Of a DNA stretch of 64,000 bases, positions 10,385-22,100 are shown piece after piece. The notes under the pieces were generated by a model. It was not told the origin of the DNA. It was given only the letters and a program-made list of their open reading frames with translations, and did not search any database. This DNA is from Patiria miniata (lineage: Eukaryota > Echinodermata > Asteroidea > Valvatida > Asterinidae). The position numbers and the translations under genes were made by a program. How positions within the stretch are numbered: the first letter of the stretch is position 1; each line of letters opens with the position of its first letter. The stretch lies in contig NW_024037063.1 in the NCBI RefSeq assembly GCF_015706575.1, positions 13,578,927-13,642,926 on the forward strand. The letters are read 5' to 3'.

Positions 10385-13300
10385 TCATTGATCAGTGAGA
10401 TGTCTGCGTTTCTTCGCCGTGTTCATGTAGGGTCGTGACACCCACTCTGTGTCTCCTGGATCTTCCTTTTCAATGGTTCCCAGCCGGATCTCGTACACTG
10501 TGTAAATAAACAAGATGTCAAAGGTCATGAAAAATGTTTAAGATGTCAAAGGTCATGAAAAATGCATAAGATGTCAAAAGTCATGAAAAATGCATAAGAT
10601 GTCAAGGGTCGTGAAAAATGCATAAGATCATGAAAAATACATGATGTATTGTTACAAGATACAAGTCATGTGATAGTTTGTTGATGTTTTCACAAAGAAA
10701 GAAAGGTATGTGTATTAATTTTCAACTTTGCCCGTCACTTCCACAATAGGGGTGTGCATAGGGGTGTCCACAATAGGATTGGGTACACGTAACCAACTTT
10801 ACAAATTACTTAGTGACTTCTCAGACAATACACAAGGAAGGTTTTCGAATGCCATTTGTGGAGCATTTTCAAGCTGAAAACCAGGCTACATGGAAAACAA
10901 AAACAGATTTTACGATTTCAAAGTAGTTGCAAATCTTTAGTAGCCCTTTTCTGAACGATCTGAACAGCAACTCCTGGGGTGGGTTTCTTTAACGGGTACC
11001 TGGGTACCTGTGTTTTAGTTCAATAGGGTACCCGGTTCCTAAACTGCCCGTAATTGCCCACCACTATTCAGGCAAATTATGATGAATTGTCAGTTCTTCA
11101 CGTTGCTATCCTGAACACAATAATGCATCAGTTAAAGAGGTTGTGGAATGCTCGAAGACATTTCCGTCATTTTTCGGGTATATGTAGCCTAAGATGTGAT
11201 GAAATAAAAACGACTATTGTTTCTGTCATAAAATGAGTACAAAAGGTACTTTTGAGAGCTGTTTTTCAAGTCCTGTCATGCCTGTTTCGACCCGAACGTG
11301 CAATTTGTGTAAAAGTCATCGTTGCGGGCAGCAAACAAAACACAGTAAATCGTGACGTAATAAACAGGACTCCCGATGCAGAGTAGCATAAACGAGTCCT
11401 GTTTATTACGTCACGATTTACTGTGTTTTGTTTGCTGCCCGCAACGGCGACTTTTACACAACTTGCACGTTCGGGTCGAAACAGGACCTGAAAAATAGCT
11501 CTCAAATATACCCCAAAAATGACGGAAATGTCTTCGAGCATTCCACAACCTCTTTAAGAGAGACATGTAGTCATGCATGCAAGACACCTCTTATTATGGA
11601 CCAATCTGGGCACACAATCAATGTACGCTCAAGGAGCCCTACAAGGCAGGCCAATGAGTGTTTTCTTCCAGGTCTATACACGTACTTACATTTCATTTCA
11701 AATCTGGGTCCCACTTCTGACAACTCAATGTTTCTGTGGTCTGTCTTCTTATAGGTGTGATGTCTGAAAGGAATTAACACATTCAAAAATGAAAGTGACA
11801 ATTACATACAAAGGCAAGTAAACTCTCAATGTATTCAGTCTGCGTATTACAAATGATTTAGAAAAACATTCAACATGAGTCCACTCTTTAGCAGTCAATT
11901 TTTACTCTTTGTAACTGTCAAAATGAAATACAATTTTTCCATAATTCAAATCCATCGCTTGCACACATATTTGTGATGCGATCAAGCTAAACGAGTCGCT
12001 TGTCGGGAACTTTCATTTGGAGATTCAGGCCAAAATAGGGCCACTTCATCACATCTCTTGGTGTTAAGACTTCCATAATTTTTGAAATAAAGATGGTATC
12101 AGCATGCGGTTTTTACATCAGTAAATGCTGAGATTGTGCTCTTTTCAAAACTGTAAAAAAAAAAAGAAGTGTGGCCTAGTGGTTAGGGTCTGTGACTCAT
12201 GATCAGAGGGTCGGGGGGGGGGTTCAAATCCAGCTGCTGGCCATACGCTGTGTCCTTAGGCAAGCCACTTCACCCCCACTTGCCTCTCTCCACCCAGGAG
12301 TATAAATAGGCACCGGCATTAGCTGGGGAGTAACCTGCGATGGACTAGCATCCCATCGAGGGGGAATAGAAATATTCTCAGTCGTTTCAAGCCACTGAAA
12401 CCGGAGATAAACGCCGGCCTGATGGGCCATATTGGCTCGGGACAGACTTTACTTTCACATATAGCATCATTTGCATTTATCCCAAAAGTAACCTACCTAA
12501 CGATAATTTAAAAAAAAAAAGCTTACTTGGATTAAAGATCGTTCTGGTTCTAAAAACTCTGTGAAATTATTTAGAAGAAATCAAGAAATTTATGTGATTA
12601 AAAGTGGAAATACAGACAAAATTGTGTTTCGTGATCGAAAGGTTGTGCATGGTTTTGCACTGTTTTCTCAAAAGTGTAATATCCACTGAGCTGAAACATC
12701 AACAGGTTAGGTTTTGAACATTCTTCTTTGGATTTTGAGTGGTGTTATTTTTGGAAACGAACAGATTGCATTAAAAGCAAATGATCCTATATGCCTTTAA
12801 ATATTGAATTCAATATGCATATTCAACCTCGTTTGTGAGCCTGGCCAATCAAACAACAGGGAAGGAAGACATGCCACAGTCCAATCAAGTAATGAAATCT
12901 CAGAAGCTGAGGTTACCAGACTGCTTACCAGATTGCTTACAAGATATGTTCATGAATGATGCTTACCTGAAGGAAATCACGTCATCTTGGTTTGCAAATG
13001 TGATGACTCTTTTACTGTCTTCCTTTGGAACTGGAAACAAATACTTGAGTATGTTCATAACCTGCATCGTTCAAAGGGAAAAAAAGGAACACCATATTCA
13101 ATTCTTCTGCGATACTCTTTGTGAATGAGCTCAGTGCATTAATCAGTTCGCATCGGACAATGTGATAACTCGCACTGGCTGTTTTTATACACAGGTACGG
13201 CTGACGGGTTAAAATGTCAAGGATGGCTCGACTCGCCTCCGGGTGACGTCTAAACACGCTAATCCTTTGGGCCTTTTGTGCACACACAAAGTCCATGAAG

Positions 13301-16300
13301 TCGGTGGAGGTGGGCCGAGTATTGATCTTGAATTGGCCATTGTGCACGGCCTATTGTTGTACAATTTACGCTCCAGTGCACACCCCAGAGTATTGAAAGA
13401 TATGAGGTTTCGGCAAGAAATATCGTACAATATCGTATCGTATCGTACATGTTGAAATGACTCTTGCGAATCAGTATTTGTGGCATTTGGCTGTATATCA
13501 GAAGTTGGCTGCAAATTTTTTTTTTTGCAAAAATCGAAATTGGTAAACTGGGGGCAGTAATTGAGAAAAGTAAGGGTTTTTTTCAATGATGGTCGGCCAA
13601 CCGTTGTTGGAAATGATACAAAAATTCTACTTTCTTGAAAATAACAGCACACAACATGCCATAAAGTCATAGAATGCTTCAGACTATTATTCACTTACAG
13701 TTAAGTAAGGTATTTCACAACAATTTGGTGGTTCGTTTTTTGACAAATGTTGTATATCACCTCTAATGTACGCATTCATCCAAAGATCGCGGAAATTTTG
13801 TGCTCCTGACAACAAACCATATTTCAAAGGTCAGGGTCACACGAAATCTGCTTCATTTTTTACACTTGCAGGGAAAATGTTGTGTAAAACCTTATTTGTT
13901 TACATATAGAGTAGCACTTTTACGTGAAAAAAAGTTAACTCACTCTTTCTCCGAGTTTGGACTTGAAGTTGTGAAATATTAAGTGTGGATAGGCTTCGGA
14001 CATGGTCCCTATGTTGGGAATGTCGTGTCTCATGACTGTGTTGAGCAGAGTAAAGAAGGCTGTCGGACCGTACGGCAGATGACACACCTGCAAAGCGTCT
14101 GAAGAAAAATGGAATTTTTACACCAATATGAAATTTGTTCGTGTTGTTCAAACGTAAATTGAACGGTGACTCTTAAAGGGAATGTACAACATGTGCTTTT
14201 TTCAGAAATAAATGGATTTGGAGGATTAGTATGTTATAGCAACTATTGTTAAATTGACTTGTTTCTCTTTTTGGGCTTGTAGATGCTGGACAAACCAAGA
14301 AAACCAATCATGTTCTTGTAGTCTGGTTCCCTGGCCCCACTTAAGATGAAACGGAGCAATTTATAGACTTTGGGGAATTGTAAGGTCAGAGAATAAGTCT
14401 AGCAGGCTTGTACTCCTTCACAGGTGTGTAATCAATTGCAAAGAAAATGCGGAATAACTAAATAGGAAAAAATTGGGAGCAGTTTTTGAAAAAAAGCCAG
14501 TTTTCTCCAACGCAGGTCAGCCGACCAGCGTGGGAAAAATACACTTTTTCTTTAAAATGTCAGCACACCAGGAGCCGCAATTTTACAGGATACTTTAGAC
14601 TGTCATTCCTAAACAATCCAGTAAGGTATTTCATGATAATTTGATCATTTCGGTTTTTGATGTTTGCAAATGCTGTATCTTCCCTTTAATGACTAAATTC
14701 TCATGGTTACAGGACACGATTTTAATAATAATAGAAAACCCCTCTTTCAAACTTCTCACTTGTCTTCGCTAACAAGTCCCTACAAGGAGAGTTCAGAAAA
14801 CAGCAGGAATGAATTGGTGTGTTCGTAGGCAAGTCACTTTACCACAATTGCTATTCTCAAGAGAAAATGAGTGCCAGTTGGTAATGAGGTTTGATTAGTA
14901 TTGAGTGCATAGATATTTTTGTAAAATAAAAATTTCACATGGAATTAAATTTCTTAATTCCTATTATCAGCAAAAAAACGAAAATCCACTAGGAGGGTTA
15001 ATCCAATCACAAACCTGGAACTCCCCGATGTTCATGAATAATCAACAGATCTGTGACCTCATTGGCCCGGCAGGCCTGTACTAACTGGTTCACATCGTAG
15101 TTACCGCGGTTCAGCCGCTGGGCATTGGGGAAAATCAGCTTGACTTCCTGTTGAAGTCAAAAGGTCAAACGTTATAAAATAAAAACAGACAATTCCATGA
15201 TATGACACCAGTTGGCTGACCTTTAAAAAAGTTTGTTTCCATTCTTTTAAAGACGTAATATAGTCTAGTCCACAAAGACTGCTATCGTGGTTCCCCCCCC
15301 CCCAAAAAAAAAAAAAACATGCCAAATGATGGAAAATGGTTCTGTGAAGTATTTTACATTCAAGCAACTTTTCCTTTGCTGTTTCTTATTAATATTAATA
15401 GCCATAGCTTAAAACTGCCTTAACTCTAATTCCTGAAAAGGAGGTATTTTGCATTTTATTAAACAAACAGTGCTTGTTGATAATCCAACTAAGTTAAGAA
15501 CAAGCTGGAACTGTTTAAATGTTTTTTTTTGTGAAAATGTACCTTATTACCATTTAAGTAATACAATTCTATTATTATTCAATTTGTAAGTGTGATTTGA
15601 AGCTCTGCATGGTGGGAAGGTACATTAACCCTTACCGCCCTGAATCCTTCAAAATCCTCTTTGCCAAAGTGGAGGAATTTGGAGGAATGAGGTTACATGG
15701 CAAAAGTGCGTTACTGATTTCGTAGGATGCACTTTGTCAAGGTCTTGGGCCGGACCTTGTGTTGTTTTTGCTCAGCCACGCACAAATATAGGCCTGGATT
15801 ATGCTTGAAATCCTCCGTACTGCTCCAGGATGTCACAGACCAAGCCTCAACTTATTGACAGTCACTGTCGCAGGATTTTGCAGGATTCAGGCAGTGGTCA
15901 CCCCTCCACAGACCATATTCAAGAAATAATGGAGGAATGTGCAGGATTGAGGCTATGCTATTTTTCCAGGAGGTCAATGGGAGGATTTTGCAGAATTGAG
16001 GCTACATCCTAGTAAAAAGGCCTAGGGAGTTAGGGTTAAGTGAAAGGTTTGCGGGTACACCATGAAATATCTCTGAGTGGAGATATACCAACATCATTAA
16101 TTGTTTGAATGTGTAAATGATGTCTAGTTCTGGGCCAGAAAGGGTACACTTAATTAAATCATAACTGAGTTCTGACTTTGGCAAACTGTTTGAGCTTGGA
16201 GCTGGGATCTCTTGAGGTCGTCAGCATAATCTTGGGATCCTCCACACCGGCCCATCTATACTCATCATCGATGTGGCTAAACTCTGGACAGGAGACAAAA

Positions 16301-18933
16301 CAGAAGAGAGCTTGACTCCCAGGAAAAAAGTCTACAAGACAACTGGGTTAGTAACTTAAAAGCCAATGAAGACGGTCATTTACCACAGAAATATAAATGT
16401 TAATCAAACAGTTTTCAGCTTACATATTTCAAAATTTACATTTTCCTGGTGAAAACATTTCATCATAAAAAAAGCTTACATCTTACGTCCTATTCATAAG
16501 ATGGAATTTTGCGTCGGGGTGATGTAAATCAAATTAGGTTTTGCCCTTCACTGACGTATAAACACTGTATACTCAGTGTGTTACCTCCCGAGTGAAAGTT
16601 GGAAAAAATCACTCGGGTGGGACTCGAACCCACGACCGCCTGCTTTCTAGTGCAGATGTCTCAACACTCCAACCAAGCTAACAGGACGGTTGGCTGGTTC
16701 GAATCTGATGTACATAGCAGCGGAGGGCAATTGAGGTAACACACTGAGTATACAGTGTTTATACGTCGGTGAAGGGCAAAACCTAATTTGATTTACATCA
16801 CCCCGACGCAAAATTCCATCATATGAATAGTTAATGCGGTACCCGCTGCTATGTACATCAGATTCGAACCAGCCAACTGATCCCGTTAGCTCGGTGGTCG
16901 ATTGGTAAGACATCTGCACTAGAAAGCAGGAGGTCGTGGGTTCGAGTCCCACCCAAGTTTTTTTTTCATTGGCTGCCAAAATGCCTGTGTCATGACTAAC
17001 GTGTCCCACGCGTCTACACTTATCACAAAAGCATGGATTGGTCAATTTCTGTGAGTCGTGACAAATTCCTCCAATAAAAGTCAAGCTTAGAGAATGCTTT
17101 GTAACTCACCTTGTCCACCTTCGTCGTCATAGGCCAGAGCTTTCTGTAAACTCAAGGCTTCTTTCCGTAATTCTGTTGGTATCGGCTTGTTCTCTGGATA
17201 AAATAAAATCATTTGAACAAAATCAATATTAAAACTTTATAAAAGAACCACAACCAATACAAAAATGGGATATATCTTGTCCGCAAAAAATATTTTTTGA
17301 AAATTATTCAATTGTCCAACTTAATTATCAAGAGAACTTTGTTCTCTGGATACAGAATTTAAACAATATCAATATTACTATTAATTATTTATGGGTAATC
17401 GGTTGCAAAAAAAATTGACTGTTTAGAAATAATCAACTCAATGAGACCATTTTCCAACTAATTTATATTATAAATTTCTCAAAATCTATGTGATTTAAGT
17501 AATTTATAACTGTACCTAGTGTAAAATTCATGATCACTTGTACATTTCAGGTCGATTCAATTCGGTGAGCATATTCTTTTGTTCATGACAACGAAATGTG
17601 TACATACCATCTAGAGCATCTTTGAGCTTTCGTTTTCTTTCACTGATGACGCGATCTTTTGACTCCAGTGACTTCCTATACAGGTACTCCCTGCGTTGTC
17701 TTGCTTGCCTTCGTAACTATGGGTACAACATAAAAGAAAAGTCAACATATCAATATTGTATGGCTCACTACCCAAAACATTTTGTTGTAAAGTCTGTCCC
17801 GAGCCGATGTGGCTCATCAGGCCGGCGTTTATCTCCGGTTTCAGTAGCATGAAACTGAGAATAGTTCTACTCCCCCTGGATGGGATGCTAGTCCATCGCA
17901 GGTAACTGCGGGTTAAAAAAATTCTGGATGTCCTTGCCCACCTATAAAGTATAACATTTGAAATTAATTTTACTCGTCCAAAGACCTTGAGACTTAAATT
18001 GTTAGATTTGCTTTCTAAAAATTCCGGAAAGGCATTGGGTTTATTAATTAATTGGTAATTTTTCATTATTCCTAATTTTTATGTATTATTTAATTATTTC
18101 TTCAAGTTATGTTTCGGATGAGTTTTGTCTTAGAATTCAACAAGTTCAAATCAAAGAATTGCAATTTTGACAGTGAGTCATACTCATGGGATTAATTTTA
18201 TGCATAAATAATACGGTTTTTAAAACTGTTAAGACTAATCGTTTGTGACATTGCCTTTGTGTGATAATGTAAATGTTAGTGAGCTCATCAGTTGGGGTTT
18301 TGTAATGATGAAAAATTTAGTGGCTATCATTACGACAGCCGTAATGCGATTTTCATCTGCTTTCGTTACGGCATTGCAAAAACACCATTGCGAATCTATA
18401 TAAATATTTATAACTTTTTTAAAGGAAAATAAAGTCCGAAAACCTCTGTTGAGTCTGGTTCCAAGAGAGCCACATTACAGATCCTAAAGTTGAATTTATT
18501 TTTTTGTTAGTTGTTAGTTCTGGGAACCAGATCATGCATATCGCATGAAGATGAAGATGAAGATGCATGCGTGAACTTTGAACACCTGTGAATACATCAC
18601 AGGTTAGCGTAATGTATCTAGAGATATTTTACTAAGATTAAAAATAGATGAAGACATCATTCAATCATAAACCATAAACGAACATGACAAACAAATAGCG
18701 CAAGTGCGCCCTCAGTCTGCTGAGCACTGCCAACCAACACCAAAACTGATGCGATTGCGATGATCATAAAACATGCCCCTAAATTATAGTATAATTTCGT
18801 GAAATCAGGAATTATAATTAGATTTATTTCGTTTGGTATCTAATAATGTAAACAAGGTTTAGTTACAAATGAAATCGGTCTGAAAATTACGTAGTGAAAT
18901 AATACAAAAAAATGATGACGATCGCCTCACCAT
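10385..18933 (-). CDS. IMP4: U3 snoRNP protein IMP4 (Brix-domain), complete
   Basis: Coding exons on the minus strand, 5' to 3': 18931-18933, 17608-17716, 17110-17193, 16177-16283, 15015-15147, 13944-14098, 12967-13061, 11690-11763, 10385-10497. They join in frame to 290 aa plus TGA; human IMP4 has 291. IMP4 binds U3 snoRNA with IMP3 and MPP10 in the nucleolar SSU processome for 18S rRNA maturation. Diagnostic peptides: [15 protein letters not shown] (N-terminus), [37 protein letters not shown] and LLIIHEHRG (Brix core), [60 protein letters not shown] and the C-terminal RLGTIEKED. All introns are GT-AG; the exon 4 donor (AAA then GTCAGA) is weak but gives exactly FAK-EVKLIFP as in human. The first coding exon is only the ATG. 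Introns carry SINEs, a piggyBac-like MITE and palindromes. The identification is certain; small boundary shifts are possible. Confidence 0.95.
10512..10640. repeat. 28-bp tandem repeat, about 4.5 units, with AGGTCA motifs
   Basis: The unit begins AAGATGTCAAAGGTCATGAA and continues AAATGCAT. It lies in the last IMP4 intron and starts only about 12 bp from the acceptor of the final exon, so it forms the intron's 3' end. Three units carry AAAGGTCA or AAAAGTCA, close to nuclear-receptor half-sites. Confidence 0.85.
11132..11557. mobile_element. palindromic MITE in IMP4 intron 8
   Basis: The end TAAAGAGGTTGTGGAATGCT is matched inverted by AGCATTCCACAACCTCTTTA. The inner arms (GACCCGAACGTGCAA, TTGCGGGCAGCAAACAAAAC, GTGACGTAATAAACAGGACT) mirror around a spacer near 11380. 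The left arm has about 70 extra bases (about 11175-11245). Confidence 0.8.
12169..12454 (+). mobile_element. tRNA-derived SINE in IMP4 intron 7
   Basis: The tRNA-like head has an A box (GTGGCCTAGTGGTTAGGG) and a B box (GGTTCAAATCC, with a G-run expansion before it). The body contains TTAGGCAAGCCACTTCACCC, typical of many animal SINEs, then GATGGACTAGCATCCCATCG, ending GGGACAGACTTTACTTT. Orientation is opposite to IMP4. A 5'-truncated relative lies at 17784-17914. Confidence 0.8.
13545..13765 (+). repeat. partial copy of the 14173-14689 repeat family
   Basis: It shares the ordered motifs AATTGGTAAACTGGGG, GACAGCACAC-type sequence, AGTAAGGTATTTCA and TTTTGACAAATG with the elements at 14173-14689 and 38285-38600. 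It lies in IMP4 intron 6. Confidence 0.6.
14173..14689 (+). mobile_element. MITE with TTAAAGGGA ends in IMP4 intron 5
   Basis: The left end TTAAAGGGAATGTACA pairs imperfectly with the right end GCTGTATCTTCCCTTTAA. The interior shares ordered blocks with partial copies at 13545-13765 and 38285-38600 (for example GTGTAATCAATTGCAAA and AGTAAGGTATT). No coding capacity. Confidence 0.65.
15625..16039 (+). mobile_element. piggyBac-like MITE, copy A (IMP4 intron 4)
   Basis: It is bounded by TTAA on both sides. The ends are TTAACCCTTACCG and TTAGGGTTAA. It carries repeated CCTGAATCC / GGAGGATTTTGCAGGATT motifs. The same 400-415 bp sequence occurs at 20935-21350 (inverted) and 61359-61761. TTAA duplication plus CCCT ends is the piggyBac signature. 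Confidence 0.75.
16490..16830. mobile_element. palindromic TIR element with tRNA-like core (full copy)
   Basis: Long terminal inverted repeats begin CTATTCATAAGATGGAATTT and include GCGTCGGGGTGATGTAAATC and TTTTGCCCTTCAC; the right arm mirrors them and ends near 16830. Between the arms, on the minus strand (about 16611-16685), sits a tRNA-like module with A-box-like GTTAGCTTGGTTGGAG, an anticodon-arm-like CTGCACTAGAAAGCAG and the B box GGGTTCGAGTCCC. It lacks the long variable arm of tRNA-Ser. It interrupts IMP4 intron 3. Confidence 0.8.
16850..16970 (+). mobile_element. tRNA-like core, second copy in inverse orientation
   Basis: Here the plus strand repeats the core of the preceding element: GCTGCTATGTACATCAGATT, then GTTAGCTCGGTGGTCGATTG, CTGCACTAGAAAGCAG and TCGTGGGTTCGAGTCCCACC, followed by a T run. 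It has no left TIR of its own. It may be a truncated second insertion or half of a larger inverted duplication. The A box, B box and terminal T run make Pol III transcription possible. Confidence 0.7.
17784..17914 (-). mobile_element. 5'-truncated tRNA-derived SINE (3' part)
   Basis: The minus strand matches the 3' body of the SINE at 12169-12454: GGGATGCTAGTCCATCGCAG on the plus strand is the complement of its CATCCCATC block, and AAAGTCTGTCCCGAGCC is the complement of its end. It lies about 70 bp upstream of IMP4 exon 2 in transcript order. Confidence 0.75.
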
Positions 18934-19155
18934 ATTTCCACTTCTATTCAATGATGGTCCAACACACGTGCATTGAAAACATGCCTCGCCTCTTGAGCTC
19001 ATGAGGGCGACATTTAGTACATCGTAAAAATTGCGTTCGCGTGTTGATCTTCAGTCTTCCTGCGCAGGTTCTAGAGAAAAATGACCAATAAATTCAAGTA
19101 GAGCAGACTTGTTGAAGAAACTCTCTGAGGGAGAAGCGATAGCGGAAAACACAAA
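18934..19155. promoter_or_regulatory. bidirectional IMP4/ISY1 promoter region
   Basis: Only about 220 bp separate the two divergent start codons. The interval holds an E-box CACGTG (18965-18970), a perfect palindrome CCTGCGCAGG (19059-19068) that resembles an NRF1-type site, and CCAAT (19085-19089). There is no TATA box at a useful distance. Compact TATA-less divergent promoters are common for housekeeping pairs. Site functions are inferred from motifs only. Confidence 0.7.
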
Positions 19156-22100
19156 ATGGTAGGTACACGTATTTAATTTTACAAGTATTCTCAATCTAAA
19201 GTCTAGCCTAGGCCCGATTTGTTTTCACACAAAGTTCAGACTTTTTGCCAACTCGCCCCCAGTATGATCGATAGTAATACTATTACTATTGTGTAGGCCT
19301 ATGCAAATTTCTCCCCATTTTTCTGTGGTTTTTATTGTTTCCGCACAACTCCATCAGTTATTGTCCCAATGGAATTTAATGGCAATCGCCAGTTACGTTC
19401 ATGTTTAAAACTAGGCCTAGTATAAATAAAAGCGCAAGTTCAAGTTCATTAGTCATTTGTTAGATCAGTCAAAAATCTGACGTTACTGTTGTCCTATGGT
19501 ACCAGATGTATCGTGTACCTATTTTTGAGGCACCAAGTTTTCTAGTTTTGACATTGTAGTGACGAACACGCACAGATTTGTACCACACAACCAGTTGATT
19601 TGTTGTGTGTGCCGTACGTGTTCCACCACCAGGCCAAAAAAATTGGAAACCGAAGGCTAAGTCAGTGTTTTTCTCTTGCTTGAAAATGAAATAAATCCTT
19701 ACACCCTCAAAAACCGGTACATCAAGGATAAATAAAATCAGTTTATGTTCCCTGAGTCTAACTCTAAGTTGGCCTCCTTTGTCATTTATTCTTGAACCTT
19801 TACAATTTAAACATCAATTTAATCCATATTGTAATGTGCCATTTTGTTTCAATTTCTTCCCACAGGCTCGGAATTCCGAAAAGGCAATGTGAGTAGCACA
19901 ACACTTGTCTTTATCACCTGCAACCAGTCGGGGTTTTTTTTGTGTCTTGTTGTATTTCCTTTAAAATAATTGAAAAGATGTGTTGGTGGTTATGGAATAA
20001 TTTCCTTATTAAAGTTCCTGGAAAGAAAGTTGCATCCTGACGCCTGTTTGTCATTATTATCTCAATGAAGATCAGTCATTGCAATAATGATGATAAAACA
20101 TGAATCTGGGACTGAAAAACATTTCCAATTTTGTTAGACAATACTTTGAAAATGTACTTGACTCTCCATATAATCTTTGTACACATCCAAAGAAGTTGCG
20201 TCTGGATACTACATTCTTTGCAAGTTCTCATTCCAAGGAATGTTTGCAATCAACGTTTTTGCAGAAAATCTTGTATATTTAAATTTGTAATCCTGAATTT
20301 TTTGTTATCTTTTAATTCTAATCCAAAAAAATTGGTTTCCTTCGCAGTGGAAGATTTAGGAAAATTGCCAACAAAAATTGCCAAGGAATTTCTCTCTAGT
20401 GGGCTGAGGGTTTATGTTGAATCAGACTAAATTTGATCCCTTTCCCCCCTCCCCCCCCCCCCCACCCCTCTATCAGGACAAAGCTGGCGCGATGGCGCCA
20501 AGCCCAGATGGAGGAAGGGAAGGTCCGAGAGAAGCGACCGTACCTAGCCACCGAGTGCGAGGACCTACACAAGGCTGAGAAGTGGAGGCGACAGATCATA
20601 TCGGAGACGTCAAAGAAGGTCGCACAGATACAAAATGGTTCGTTCCTTGCTGCTTTGTAAATCCTCCAAGATCCTTTGAAAATTTGACGGCTGGTTTTGG
20701 AGAGTTTGTAGCCTGGCCACTGTTACTGTACACTGTGCAGGGCTTGAAAAATCCACTGAACTACTTGACTGAGCCCAGTGATATAAGCGTTGGCCTAGTA
20801 TTTTCCATGACTGAACTAGGCCAGTGGTCTAGTCGATTTTCAAGCTGCTGTTCATTGTCAATCTTTGACGAAGTGACATGTTCATGTTTGATGTTGTTTC
20901 TCCAGTTGTCAGTAACAATGAAAGAGAATGTCCTTTAACCCTAACTCCCTAGGCCTTTTTGCTAGGATGTAGCCTCAATCCTGCAAAATCCTCCAATTGG
21001 CCTCATGGCAAAATAGCATATAGCCTCAATCCTGCAAATTCCTCCGTTGTTTCTTGAATATGGTCCATGGAGGGGTGACCACTGCCTGAATCCTGCAAAA
21101 TCCTCCGGCTATGACTGTCAATAGGCTGAGGCAGAGGCAGTGACATCCTGGAGCAGTGCGGAGGATGTCAAGTATAATCAAGGACTCAATTTATGCACGG
21201 CTGAGCATAAACAACACAAGGTCCGGCCCAAGACCTTGACACAGTGCGTACTCCGAAATCAGCAATGCACTTTGGCCATGTAACCTCAATCCTGAATATT
21301 CCTCCAATTTGCAAAAAGGATTTTGGAGGATTCAGGGCGGTTAGGGTTGATTTACTTAAACCTGAAATAAACACCTCATCAGTTTAAACTTCAAATGTTT
21401 GCTGGTCTAGTAAAAAAAACTGGCCTAGTAACTGTTTTAGCTACAAGCCCCGTTTTGTAGTGGATTTTTACATCAAATTTAGGTCCTGAAGGGATGTTAA
21501 AATATTCTATTGAAGTAAATAAATCTCATCATTGTTTTGTTTTGAACAGCTGGTCTTGGTGAGTTCCGACTCAGAGACTTGAACGATGAAATCAACAAAC
21601 TCCTGCGAGAGAAGACTCACTGGGAGGCACGGATCGTCGAGCTAGGAGGACCTGACTACCGGGTAAATATCAAAAGGAATGTTTGGTTTAAAATTTGAGA
21701 TTTGGGTAGAATTGTTATAAATCTGAACTAGGTCATATTTTTGTCGGTTATAGAGTCTCACACTTTTCAATCAAATTAAACATTCAACTGGCAAAGTTGG
21801 ACAAAATGTTGACTGTAAAGCGTGGTTTACTTTTTAAAATATTATTGACAGAAAATTGGTCCCAAGATGTTGGACAGAGAAGGCAAGGAAGTGCCAGGCA
21901 ACAGGGGCTACAAGTACTTTGGAGCAGCCAAGGACCTGCCGGGGGTCAGGGAGCTCTTTGAACATGAACGTAAGTAACAACCAGTGTTGTAGGTCTCGAG
22001 ACCGGTCTCGGTCTGGTCTCAAGACCACGTTTTGCTGGTCTCGGTCTCGGTCTCGGGAGCTGTGGTCTCGGTCTTGGTCTCAGTCTCGGTCCTCTTTGGT

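Noticed and set aside
10502-10640. The short tandem repeat as a CRISPR-like array.
   Set aside because: Units are contiguous with no unique spacers, and this is an animal nuclear genome.
12169-12242. A tRNA gene on the plus strand.
   Set aside because: A and B boxes are present but a G run disrupts the T arm and the sequence continues into a SINE body.
13012-13347. A 111-aa minus-strand frame ([20 protein letters not shown]...) overlapping IMP4 intron 6 and exon 7.
   Set aside because: It reads through the IMP4 exon in the wrong frame, matches no family I know and has no splice support. A domesticated or relic fragment cannot be excluded.
16611-16685. A tRNA-Ser gene (loop CTAGAAA).
   Set aside because: It lacks the long variable arm required in tRNA-Ser, the stems close poorly, and it is part of a repeated element.
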